A stretch of DNA of 64,000 nucleotides from Eublepharis macularius (taxonomy: Eukaryota; Chordata; Lepidosauria; Squamata; Eublepharidae), in contig NC_072793.1 of assembly GCF_028583425.1 (NCBI RefSeq), positions 59,959,028-60,023,027 of the forward strand. Reading direction: 5' to 3'. Shown here in pieces: positions 19,501 through 29,236 of this stretch (its first letter is position 1; each line of letters starts with the position of its first letter). A program made the position numbers and the translations under genes. Under the pieces are notes generated by a model that saw only the letters and a list, made by a program, of their open reading frames with translations, did no database searches and was not told where the DNA came from.

Positions 19501-19676
19501 TGTGGGTCACCATATCTAAAAGGTTGGGCACCACTGCATTACACCACAAGTTGTGTTTCTCAAGGTGTATTCTATTTTTCCTGTATTTGCCACAGTGTTT
19601 TCCTGTATTTACTACAATGTTCTCTTTTATAATTAGTCTGGGATCACTGTAGAATTGTTGAAGCTAAGAAGACAAG

Positions 19677-19824
19677 GGCCGATTCCAGACGACTAACCTG
19701 AAGGTGCTGCATGCCGCCATGTTCCGGATCGCGACGGGGAAAACGCGATATTTCGTGTTTTCCCCGTCGCGATCTGGAACATGGCAGCATGCAGCGCCTT
19801 CAGGTTAGTCGTCTGGAATCGGCC
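19677..19824. mobile_element. MITE, GGCC family, near-perfect 148-bp palindrome
   Basis: The whole element is an inverted repeat: GGCCGATTCCAGACGACTAA at the left and its exact reverse complement at the right, with arms continuing to a short centre ('gatatttcgtg'). AAG occurs at 19,674-19,676 and 19,825-19,827, a 3-bp target duplication. The high symmetry suggests a young copy. It shares the GGCC(G)-TTCCA ends of the elements at 183, 909, 3,922 and 6,838. Confidence 0.75.
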
Positions 19825-19827
19825 AAG

Positions 19828-20328
19828 GACATGATTAGTGCCTAGATGGGATGGGAGCTCCCAGTAACCTTTCAAGAAAGACCAGGGATTGAAAGGACCG
19901 CAAGAGATTTTCTCTGTGATCATGAGAACTTTCCACCCTTGTCCTGACTGAGATCTTCTTACTGCAGTGCCTGTATCCCTTAAAAAAACTGCCCCCAACG
20001 GACGGAACTTTCTGGATTCGTATTACCCTGCTCTCCCCAGTATGTGGAAGTATTCTACACATACATACAGGCTGCTCTGGATGGTGGTTGAAGTAGCATG
20101 GAACAGACAGTAATAGAGGCCCCAGGAAATTATTTCTTAAAAGAAAACACTGCTGTTAAGGTGGGAATTCAAGAAAACTCCAGGAGAAAGACACTTCAAG
20201 GAAGCAGTGAAGCACTTAACAATTGTTAAAAATCTCTTTGGGCACACATAGGTCATGATTATACATGAATAGCTTAGTCCTGTACATTTCCTCTCAGAAT
20301 TAAGTCTCTTGATATTCAGTGAGGTTTA
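19828..20328. other. Unassigned intergenic sequence
   Basis: I see no gene, RNA or confident repeat in this stretch. Confidence 0.5.
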
Positions 20329-20336
20329 CTCCCCTG

Positions 20337-20917
20337 CAGGGCTGGCGACAGAGTTTCTGGCACCTGCGGCCACTCGTGTGCGCGCGCTCTGCGCGTGCGC
20401 GCATGCCACAAACTGCGTGATGACATCATCATGCGATGACGTCATCACGCAACGCAGGATAGCTGGGGCGGCACGCAGAAGCTGCTCCGTGCTCCGCATG
20501 CCGCCCCAGCAGCAGCCTGACGGCTTCTGCGCCCGGTTGGGATGTGTGGGGCGGAGGAGCGCGCAGCAGAGCTGGCGTAGCTGGCTGCAGCTGCTGCTGC
20601 AGCCAGCCAGTCCCATGCCGCTGCCACCACATGCCCCAGCTGGGCGCAGAAGCCATCAGGCTGCTGCTGGGGCAGCGTGCGGAGCACGGAGCAGCCTCCG
20701 CGCGCCACCCCAGCAGCAGCTCGCGGCTTCTGCGCCCGGCTGGGGCGTGTGGCGGCAGCGGCGGCACGGGGCTGGCTGGCTGCAGCGGCAGCTGCAGCCC
20801 AGTCACACCAGCTCCGCTGCATGCGGCTCCGCCTCCTGACACCCCCTCCGGTGCCTCTCCAGTGCCCTCGCGCCCGAGGCCACCGCCTACCTGGCCTCAA
20901 TGGGCGCACCGGCCCTG
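20337..20917. mobile_element. GC-rich hAT-like non-autonomous element with internal inverted copies
   Basis: The termini are CAGGGCTGGCG on the left, and CAGGGCCGGTG on the right after reverse complementing. The flanking octamers are CTCCCCTG (20,329-20,336) and TTCCCCTG (20,918-20,925), an 8-bp duplication with one mismatch, the size used by hAT elements. The interior is extremely GC- and CpG-rich. A block at about 20,477-20,535 recurs inverted at about 20,640-20,700, and again in direct orientation from about 20,700. A 38-bp palindrome at 20,414-20,451 contains TGACGTCA. Long open frames in several frames are a by-product of base composition. Confidence 0.65.
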
Positions 20918-20980
20918 TTCCCCTGTGTACAAAAGATTACAACACTAGATATGTGTTAAAAGTATAACGACAGAGCTACT

Positions 20981-21150
20981 TCTAAGAGTCTCTTTACACA
21001 AGACATCTTACACGGGGACGCTCAAGTGACTTCCTTTCTGTGTGGTCTTCAAGTGTACTCTGTCTCCCTAGGAATGCATATATATCCACAAGTGTAAGAT
21101 CTTTCACTTGATCCTACTCATATAAGATGTCTTGTGTAGAGACTCTAAGA
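20981..21150. mobile_element. Short terminal-inverted-repeat element (TCTAAGAGTCTCT ends)
   Basis: The left arm is TCTAAGAGTCTCTTTACACA followed by AGACATCTTA; the right arm, reverse-complemented, is TCTTAGAGTCTCTACACAAG followed by ACATCTTAT. A second inner symmetry ('ctcaagtgac' against 'tcacttga') suggests a fold-back. The superfamily is not known and no target duplication could be fixed. Confidence 0.55.
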
Positions 21151-21463
21151 GGAATGGCTGCTGGCTTAAGCAGTCACATCTGTTATCCCTCAAAAAGGAC
21201 CCCCTCATACACACATACACACATGCCATATGCCTTCAGAGAACCCAAGCATACCAATTTAAAGATGGCATTATTCTCAGGAAATGCCACCTGTTCAAAA
21301 TATCCCCTGGAAGACCTTAATAATAATCTTGTACAAAAGCCCCAAGCACTCCATAGAATATCATTTCCTTTCTGGCTTCACACACTTGTTTGAGAGTAAG
21401 CCATGGTGAATTCACTGAGACTGTAAAGTAAATATCCATTACAGCAAATTTGAAGTTTGAGGG

Positions 21464-22651
21464 CAGGGGTCCCCAACGTGGCACTTGTGGGTGCCATGGC
21501 ATCTGCGGACACTTTTCCTTGCTGCTGTCAAGTGTTTTTAGAAAGTGGACAGAGCCAGGAGGGGTTTTTACCCATTTGGGCTTCTGATAGGCCATTGGAG
21601 ATGTGATCATCTGCAGATTTTAAACATATTGCTTCAGCAGCAGCTGCCACCACAGCACAAGAATCTTCATGGTGTGACTGACGGTAGCTGTGAGTACAAG
21701 AGAATTTTTTTTAAAAGAATATGTTCATTTTTAAACAGAGCTTTTTCTTGAAACATTGAAGAATTACTGTTCGTGTGGGTGTGCCTTCCCATGGTAAGTC
21801 TGACCCAGGTACCCAAGGAGGACAGGCAAGGGGCAGGGCTCCATCCCCCTGATAGCTCCATAAACAGAGGAGATGGGAGCAAATGCTGGGCATCAAAGTT
21901 TTATTGTTTGCTATGGACAACAACCTAGCTGTTCCCAGGTTCTATGGAAATCAGTTACTGCAATGTAACAATGACCTTTTGGACACTGGTTCCCTCACCA
22001 GGGCTCCAGCTTATGTGCTCTGGCTGGCTTGGAAGTGGTTCTCCCCCCCCCCCCCCCGCTCCCGCCACCTCATATATGGTTCAGCAGGTGGTCCTAGTTG
22101 GCCAGGACTCTCCCTAGAGGGATTAGACCCACCCAGCACCATGCCCACATGCTCAGCTCCCACGTTCTCCACTTGCTGCCTAGGTGCACGGAATGATAGC
22201 CCTAAGTCTCTGCCCACTACCCAATAATGCCCTTTGCTCGCTCCTCCTCTTCTGTTCCAGGAGCACATGATCTCACAGGCTATACTTCTAACACCACTTG
22301 CAACTGTTACTGCCACCCATCCTGGCATGACTGCCTGGCAGGTTGGAATGACCAGCCCCACAGAGTGGGTGGGGAAAGGAGCTGCACCTGCTGGCCACCT
22401 AAAGGCCCTGCCCTGCCCTGCTTCCAGGTGCCAACTGAGATAAGCCTAACCCTCCATGAGCCTGCCATCATCTGGTCCCTACTTGGCCACAGTTACTATT
22501 GGAGTTGAGCTAATGTACAACCTCACTTCCTGACATTTTGTGGTTTGCTCTGCTTCCTGTGACAGCCATTTTGTAGTTGTAAGTTACCACCTATCCCTCT
22601 GTGTCAGAATTTCAAAGGTGCTCCCAGGGTCAAAAAGGTTGAGGACCCCTG
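21464..22651. mobile_element. hAT-like non-autonomous element (CAGGGGTCC ends)
   Basis: The left end CAGGGGTCCCCAACGTGGCA and the right end (reverse complement CAGGGGTCCTCAACCTTTTT) are typical of an abundant vertebrate hAT group. The flanking octamers (tttgaggg and ttctaaaa) do not match, so the copy is old or a composite. The interior carries a run of 15 C at 22,043-22,057 and no transposase. Boundaries rest on the terminal repeats only. Confidence 0.65.
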
Positions 22652-22659
22652 TTCTAAAA

Positions 22660-23250
22660 TCGAGTAGTGCAACAACATTCATGAAAACTCCATATTTCAT
22701 TTTGGAGAGATGTACGTTATTGTCCATTGCATGCATCCAACAATCACATATTCTCTCCAACAACAATCTTGCTCTCCAAAATTGCTAATATTTTACCATC
22801 CAGACCAAAAATCACATTGTGAGCTATACCTTCCTAATGTTAAATACTGTTGAAGATGCTTCACTTCCTGCTGCATTATATGTACCTATTCTGCAATAAT
22901 TCTTCACTGATTTAAAAGCAAAGAGACTGATTGGTCTTTGAGTATGGTGGAAAACATAATTTTCCTGCAATGTTATCAACATTTGGAATATACCCCAGGA
23001 GCTACAGTATCATGCTATGTACTGTATAGTACCTTAGTACTTAACAAGATAATATACTTGGAATTCCGTATCAGGAGTTTCCAGCATTTTTTAAAGTCAC
23101 TCACCAGGTGTGGTGGGACTGATTCAAATCTGGACTATGGCACAAGGGAAGGTGTGGGGGGGAGCTTTGTTTGTGGGCACTGACATCAAACAATTCCAAT
23201 AGATCTAATTTACTAGATAATTGGCAAAGTTTTTATTTCATAAAATAACA
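22660..23250. other. Unassigned intergenic sequence
   Basis: No gene, RNA or confident repeat is visible here. Confidence 0.45.
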
Positions 23251-23254
23251 TCAT

Positions 23255-23465
23255 CTGTTACCTCTGCTCATGTGATACAGTGGCTAGATCATGGGGCTTG
23301 GAGGATGTGGGAATGTCATGTTGAAATCCTCAGTTACACAGCTTGCTGGGTGGCCTTGGCTAAGTCACTATCTCTCAACTTGATCTACCTCACACATTGG
23401 TTGCATGGCTACAATGCTCCTCTGAGTAGTTACTTGATGGCAGGTGGGATAAAGCAGCAATAAAA
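23255..23465 (+). repeat. tRNA-derived SINE, CORE/MIR-like, degenerate
   Basis: The order of blocks resembles MIR-type SINEs: 'acagtggctagatcatggggctt', a decayed B-box region ('tgttgaaatcct'), 'gctgggtggccttggctaag', 'tcactatctctcaac' and 'ctacctcacacattggttg', ending in 'agcaataaaa'. The Pol III boxes are eroded. Assignment rests on remembered family structure, so the subfamily is left open. Confidence 0.5.
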
Positions 23466-23469
23466 CATA

Positions 23470-25590
23470 CATCCCTATATCCAGCCAAACATTCTCAAGA
23501 CTTAAGGGCAGTTAGTATCTTTTTTTGGGGGGGGGCCTGATATCTGACACACACACCCACGTTGCCTCCTTGAAGGTCCACTGCCCCCCGCCCAAACAAA
23601 ATTTCAGGAGATCAGTGGGATGCACCAGAAGAGAGGAATCTGTGGAATTCACTGTCCCAACTTCAGAAAAATTAGTGCTCATAAGTATTCAGAATTGCAT
23701 GGCTAGATACAGGTCAAGGATTTAAAGGGCCAATAGTCTCTGATATCTAGATTTATATATGGAGGTCATTTTAAATTAAGAAGCAGTCACTGATATGAGC
23801 TCCTATGCACAGTATGAAGTGGTATAAACCAATCAGATTTGTCACCCCAGGGTACAACTAATTGTTGTGTGCGATTCTTTGATAATTTTTAAATACGTTA
23901 TTTTCCTTTTCCTAAGGCAGCTACTGTGAATGCTTTTTTGAAGAATGGAGAGGGAAGAGAAAGGCTTTTAAATTCTTTCCTATCCTGCCATTTTCCCAGT
24001 GAAAAATGTCACCACAAACCAGCTGCTTTCACTTTTGGCATGAAATGGTGCCCCAATGGCTCACAGCTTTTATCCCTGGCAGACCAATTTTTTTAAAAAA
24101 ATCTGTACCTCCACATAATTCAGTGTGGGCCAAACAAGTTTTTACGTGGGAAAAACATTCAACAATCTTCCAGAGTAGAAATTTGCAGCTGAGAGCAAAG
24201 AAAGGGTTTTCATTCTTTTTAAAATCGCTCCAAGATCATTTCCCATCCTGTATCCATGTCTTTTTTCTGGCATGAGGAAGTGTATGAAGGTGGGGGAAGA
24301 GACATTGTGAGCAAATCAATGGCTGGATGGGAAAAATTAAGCAGCTTCTCTCCTACCATTCCCAGCCCTCTCACTGCATTTCATTAAACACAAGCACACT
24401 TGGGTGAATACTTCTCAGATTAGGTCTATTAACAGGTACATTATTTGGCCTATAGGGTGGCCAACCTCCAGGTAGTAGCTAGAGATTTCCTGGAATTACA
24501 ACTGATATTGAAACAGGAATGTAGTCGGCATCCTGTCTTGTCTGTTCTGTGTAGCTTGTCAGTTCTGCAGTGTATATGTTCTATTGCAGTAATTTTGTTG
24601 TTGTATGTCTTTGTAGTTTGATAATTCCTCATTGTACATATCATAGTATGATGTTTTTATAAATTTGTAAATATATCATTGTGCAATTTTGCATTACAAG
24701 CATTTTCCTTCTGACCTCTGGTATTTAGTGCCTCCTTTTTCCTGTGCATTAGAGGTTCTTATCCCTTTTGTCTCTCTGGATCAGCGCCATTGCTTCTAAG
24801 ATTTTGCTTCTTGCCTATTCATTAAAAATATTGCTTAAACTTCTTGTTTACTGTGAATTATACCAGTCATATATTGCTTCATTAAGCAGATGTTTCCCTC
24901 ATTTTTATGCTTATATTACAAGAGAAAGAAAAGAGGAAGTCAAGGCAGGCAGAGCTGCACAGGCCAGTAGCTTTGCTTGATCCGGGGATGCATTCAAATG
25001 ACAGGAAAAGTGGAAGTTACAAAAGTGGAAGTTACAAAGTTGATGGTGATATTTAATGAGCTGATGAAATAAATATATATTTACCATCCACTAAATGACA
25101 GATGTCTCGTTGTACAATGTGCCTATTGATAGGATGGTACCTTTCAGTTTAATGTGCAAACCAGTTGTGGCATTTTGCTACCTTTATGTGGCCTTTATAT
25201 TGTAACTCCTGTCATGGGACCTCACTATAAGGTCACCCAGCCACCTTGCCATTGTTTGCCTCCGTTTTTCTTAGGGTTCCAAAATGATTTTTGCTGCCAT
25301 CAAAGGCTTTCTCCTTAGTTCCCTTCTCAGTTGTCTTGTATTATAGGAAGGCTTAATTATAGATAGTAGAATGACAGAACGGTCAGCCTATAGGGATGGC
25401 TGTGTGAAGTAAAAAAAGGATCCTATATTTCAGATGAAATAGGTGTTTTGCTTCACCAGAAATAGATTTTATTTATAAGTATATATGGATAATGGTTGAA
25501 AAGTATTGATAAGTGTATCAGTTTCTGAATAAGTTCATAAGCTTGGTGGTTTCAAAATTGTTATATATTCTTGAATGTTTTTTCCCAGAC
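23470..25590. other. Mostly unassigned intergenic sequence
   Basis: A truncated TAGGGTGGCCAACCTCCAGG repeat begins near 24,456 and fades by about 24,520; it is the same broad family as the elements at 599 and 25,599. No gene is recognised in the rest. Confidence 0.45.
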
Positions 25591-25598
25591 CCAGTTAC

Positions 25599-26074
25599 TA
25601 GGCTTGCCAATCCCCTGTTGGGGGCAGAGGATCCCCCATCCCCAGCCTCTACCAGGGGATTGGCAAGCCTAGTGACTTTGCCCCCCCCCACACACACCTC
25701 TCACCTGGCTGGCAGGGGGAAGAAAGTTGTGGGAACATGGTGTGGGGGATGAAGCATGCTCCCACGTGCTCCAGAGAGGCCCTGCATGATGTCATTCCTG
25801 GCGTGACACAGAAGTAATGGGTCACTCCAGGGACCAACTGAGTGAAAATCGTCCCCCAATTTAGTGTTTGGGGCTGATTTTCACTCAATTGCCCCCCCTC
25901 CAAAATGACCCATTTCTTCCATATCGAGCCAGGAATTATGTCATTCGTGGAGCAAGGCAGGACGCTCCAAAGTTCATGTGTGTTTTGCGCACACAAGGTA
26001 AGTCCCCTTCCATGTAACCACCCCTCCTGTGTCCTCATCCCCAAGTTTGGCCCCCCAGGAACCTGGCAACCCTA
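25599..26074. mobile_element. hAT-like non-autonomous element (TAGGCTTGCCA ends) with 8-bp duplication
   Basis: The ends are TAGGCTTGCCAATCCCCTG and, reverse-complemented from the right, TAGGGTTGCCAGGTTCCTG, 15 of 19 matching. The flanking octamers are CCAGTTAC (25,591-25,598) and CCAGTCAC (26,075-26,082), one mismatch. An internal 21-bp perfect inverted repeat joins 25,597-25,617 with 25,653-25,673. The interior is GC-rich with 'atgatgtcattcctgg' and a related, degenerate inverse near 25,930. Confidence 0.65.
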
Positions 26075-26459
26075 CCAGTCACAAAGACTGCAGTTGCCAC
26101 TTCGATTACAAATAAGCAGACTCAGTCACAAAGACTTACTTCCCTCAGTTATTGACTAACAGACTAAAAACTCGACTCATCCACACAGACTCACTGAACC
26201 TGACAGACTCACTGACATATTGAACTCATCTTCTGACTGATTACACTTTTCCTCAGCACACTGACTAAAAACTGCAGTTCACTGCATCCCTGAGGGTACA
26301 GGTATCCATCAATCATACACACTCCACTCACGCATCCAGCCCCCTTCCTCCTTTCTTCAGAGGCCTGCATTTTTAACCCCATATTAACCAGAAGAAATCA
26401 ACACAAACTTTTTAAATGGCAAAACATTAATATGGCACACCACTGTTTTACCCATTTAT

Positions 26460-27108
26460 TTCAGTAACATTCATGTGTAAGTTTTAGAAGGAATTGTAGC
26501 TCAAATCGTTCAAAGTATTGGTTATCACATACAAAGCTCTTCACAGCCTTGGTCTGGCACACCTATGGGATCGCATCCCTCCCTATGTTCCTCCACAGCA
26601 ACTTTGCTCATCTGAACAGGGTCTCCTGCAGGTTCCACTCTGCACATGGGTGAAATCAACAGCAGCCCATACACAGCCTTTCTCTGTGGTGGCCCCTACC
26701 CTGTGGAACAGCCTGCCTGAGGTCAGGAGACACCCCCACTCGCCTAGCTTTCCGCAAATGATGCAAAACTGAATTATTCAAAAAGGCTTTTGTATTGTAG
26801 GAAGGGGTCTCAGATGCTCCGCTAATGAGTTAGGTAGGGACCATAGACTTCACCCATACATTTCACCACTATGTTGCCTTACGTACTATTTGTTGCTTTA
26901 AATATGTGCTCCTATGTCAGCCCTAGAATTGCTTTTGTTCTGTTTCAGCATTTTTTCACCTCTGTATTTGACTCCTGCTAATTTTATGTCTTTGTAAACT
27001 TGCATTTATTTATCCTACGGCATGAAATTGTCTTTGATACTGACTGTACTACTCTCACACTGTGTAATCCACCTTGAGTCTCAATGAGACAGGCAGACCA
27101 GAAATGAC
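26460..27108 (+). mobile_element. L2-like LINE 3' end
   Basis: Around 26,518-26,772 the translation shows a recognisable reverse transcriptase C-terminal block: 'VITYKALHSLGLAHLWDRIPPYV' interrupted by small changes, then 'GLLQVP' and 'FSVVAPTLWNSLPEVRR', which is the LINE-2-like 'YKALHGL...APRLWNSLP' signature. The 3' part, 'ccaccttgagtctcaatgag', leads into an (AAAT)n tail. The copy is 5'-truncated and frame-broken. Confidence 0.75.
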
Positions 27109-27109
27109 A

Positions 27110-27156
<47 letters not shown>

Positions 27157-27163
27157 AATAAAA
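27109..27163 (+). repeat. (AAAT)n microsatellite tail
   Basis: About thirteen copies of AAAT follow the LINE 3' end. This is the usual simple-repeat tail of this squamate LINE group. Confidence 0.9.
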
Positions 27164-27169
27164 TCCAGA

Positions 27170-28325
27170 CAGTTCAAGTGAATTATTGGTTCAAATTTCA
27201 ATAGATACAGAGAAATAGGTATAGAGAAATCGATCTATTTTATATCTGTGTACACATTTATATCAATAAAAAAGGATGACAGAAGTATATTTCGTAGTTT
27301 GTTCCTGTTTCCACACAGGGGTTATCCCACATTTTGCCACTGTGAATGCAGAGACAGTTGCAGATGCAACAGTGTCCACATTGGGAATTCTCAGGTTTTC
27401 ACTTCCCATTCTCTCATGCCAGCCACCTCCACTTGCCCAACTACTGGGAGCTTTTTTTGCAGGCTTTAAAAAATCAGTAATAGATATAATAGCTACAAAC
27501 AATAGTGATTTACTTACTACTGATTCTTTTAAATTGGCAAAAAGTCAGCCAATGGGGGGGGGGGGGGGCTGATGAGAGTGAGTATATATGGAAGGGAAAT
27601 GGTGCCAGATGTGATTAGATAGGTTCAGTAGTCTGCACCTTCTTACCCACTTCCTGGCGAATCCACTTTGATTCTGGTATCTCTGGAAACCTTGAAGAAA
27701 AGGTGGGGAAACCAAAGGGGACCAGGAGGAGGCCACATCTATGAATGTGCCAAAAAATGCAGCTGCAGTTTGAGCATTGGGTCAGAGCAGATTATCCGTG
27801 TAGAAACAAAGAAGAAAAACGCAGCTACTGTACTGTGCAGTTAGGCAAGCCTACATCTATTCAAATAATAATTAAGTGTGCCTAACCCTAACATCATGCT
27901 GTAAACTTATGACTTTCTTGTTTTGCATCCTTGCGTTTCTGAGTCTTAACAACCAGAACGAAGAATTTGTAGATAATCTCTAAACCAAGGTAATGGCTCT
28001 TAAAGAGGATACATCTCACTTCTTCCCTTCATGAATGACATGCGCCTCGTCATATTTTTTCCCCAAAACGAATTGTTCCAATCCACATCTCACCTACATT
28101 AGTCAGGGCTGCCGAAAGTGACGGGGACTAGGGATTAAAAAACCCTACAATTTTGGATTATTTCAAGCAATTTGAACCTATACCAAAAATGATCCACAGT
28201 ATCAGCTTGGGGAAACGTGCGGCTTCCTTTCAAATAAACGGGCCCAGGTTGTATTCTTTTCTTTAGAACTGGCAAACTCGTAACGTAAAAGCTTCCAATG
28301 ATTTTTCTAAATCAATGAACGAGCC
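27170..28325. other. Unassigned sequence upstream of the CSNK1A1 promoter
   Basis: No gene was recognised. A run of 15 G lies at 27,554-27,568. Composition becomes GC- and CpG-rich only after about 28,330. Confidence 0.5.
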
Positions 28326-28329
28326 GCTT

Positions 28330-29113
28330 CCCTCACGTTGCCCAACTTCACTTCATTCACACTCTGTCAGCGTATGCGGCCGCCCCGGCTTTTTAACGCG
28401 TGCGCGCACCCGCCTTCGCCCCGCCCCCCGCTCCATTTTTGCGTTTGCGGAATGATGAAAACCTTCGTAATTCCAGGAGTTCTCCATGGCGAGGGGCGGA
28501 GCTACCGAACGAAACGGTCACTGAACAAACACATAAGCCAAAAAAAAAAAAAGCCGTTCTTTTTTACGCACGCGCGTGCTCTGAAGCGGCCTCGCCCTGT
28601 CAGGGCGTAAAGATCACGCACACTTCCTGCTTGTCCTCTTTTCCTCCCTCCGGAAAATACATGCGCAGAAAGGCGCTCCCCTTCTTCCCCCCTTGTTTCC
28701 CAGAGTCCTCTGCGCGGTGAAGAAGCGTTGGTCGCGGGCTGGAGGCATTTTGTGTCCTGGATATCAGCAGCGAAAGAGAGCGAGAGATAGACAAGATGGC
28801 GGCGGCCGAGTGAAGCGCCAGACCGCGGTGGCGGCTGGACCCACTCGGACTGTTACTCTCCGGCCCGACCCAGAGGGCTGTCTCCCCTCAGAGGGCAACG
28901 GGTGCGCTGACAGCCAGGGAAACGCCTAGGACGTCTGCCTTGAGAAGGGCCTGGTGTGAGCGGAGCTGCGGCGACCGGAGTCCTTCCCCTTCCTCCCTTC
29001 CCCCCCTCCCCCTCTCCTATTCTGGATCGTGGCAGAACAGGGGCTCCCTGAGGGAAAGCCTCGGCAGGCTTGCGGCGTGTGAATAGCCCCTCCCTTCCCA
29101 CCCCTCACCCACC
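28330..29113 (+). promoter_or_regulatory. CSNK1A1: CSNK1A1 CpG-rich promoter and 5' UTR
   Basis: The stretch changes abruptly to high G+C with many CpG ('gcggccgccccgg', 'aacgcgtgcgcgcaccc', 'ccccgccccccgct'), as in a TATA-less housekeeping promoter. 'cacttcctgctt' and 'cctccggaaaa' are ETS-like, 'ccccgcccccc' is Sp1-like, and AAGATGGCGGC at 28,794-28,804 is a YY1 consensus, usually found just downstream of the start site. From about 28,830 the sequence resembles the human CSNK1A1 5' UTR as I remember it ('ggcggctggacccactcgga'), so transcription probably starts at about 28,700-28,790. The start site itself is inferred. Confidence 0.75.
28796..28813 (+). other. Five-codon upstream ORF within the YY1-like motif
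   Basis: ATG GCG GCG GCC GAG TGA encodes M-A-A-A-E and lies about 300 nt upstream of the main ATG, overlapping AAGATGGCGGC. If the transcript starts upstream of it, ribosomes could initiate here and reinitiate later. Its context (acaagATGG) has A at -3 and G at +4, a good Kozak match. Function is inferred. Confidence 0.45.
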
Positions 29114-29236
29114 ATGGCGAGCAGCAGTGGCTCCAAGGCCGAGTTCATCGTCGGGGGCAAATACAAGCTAGTGCGGAAGATCGGCTCGGGCTCTTTCGGG
29201 GATATATACCTGGCCATCAATATCACCAACGGGGAG
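29114..29236 (+). CDS. CSNK1A1: CSNK1A1 coding exon 1 (residues 1-41)
   Basis: This exon encodes the flexible N-terminus and the first beta strands, with the nucleotide-binding loop GSGSFG at 24-29. It ends in N39-G40-E41 at a phase-0 donor (gag|gtaagg). G40 is the residue in the beta-hairpin loop that, in the human protein, lets thalidomide-class drugs recruit cereblon; it is conserved here. Confidence 0.97.

Noticed and set aside
20309-20967. Multiple 96-176-codon frames in five reading frames
   Set aside because: Product of extreme G+C and few stop codons inside a repeated GC-rich transposon; Ala/Arg/Pro-rich translations without domain content.
28338-29101. Open frames on both strands over the CSNK1A1 promoter
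   Set aside because: CpG-island composition explains them. Only the five-codon uORF has a context worth noting.
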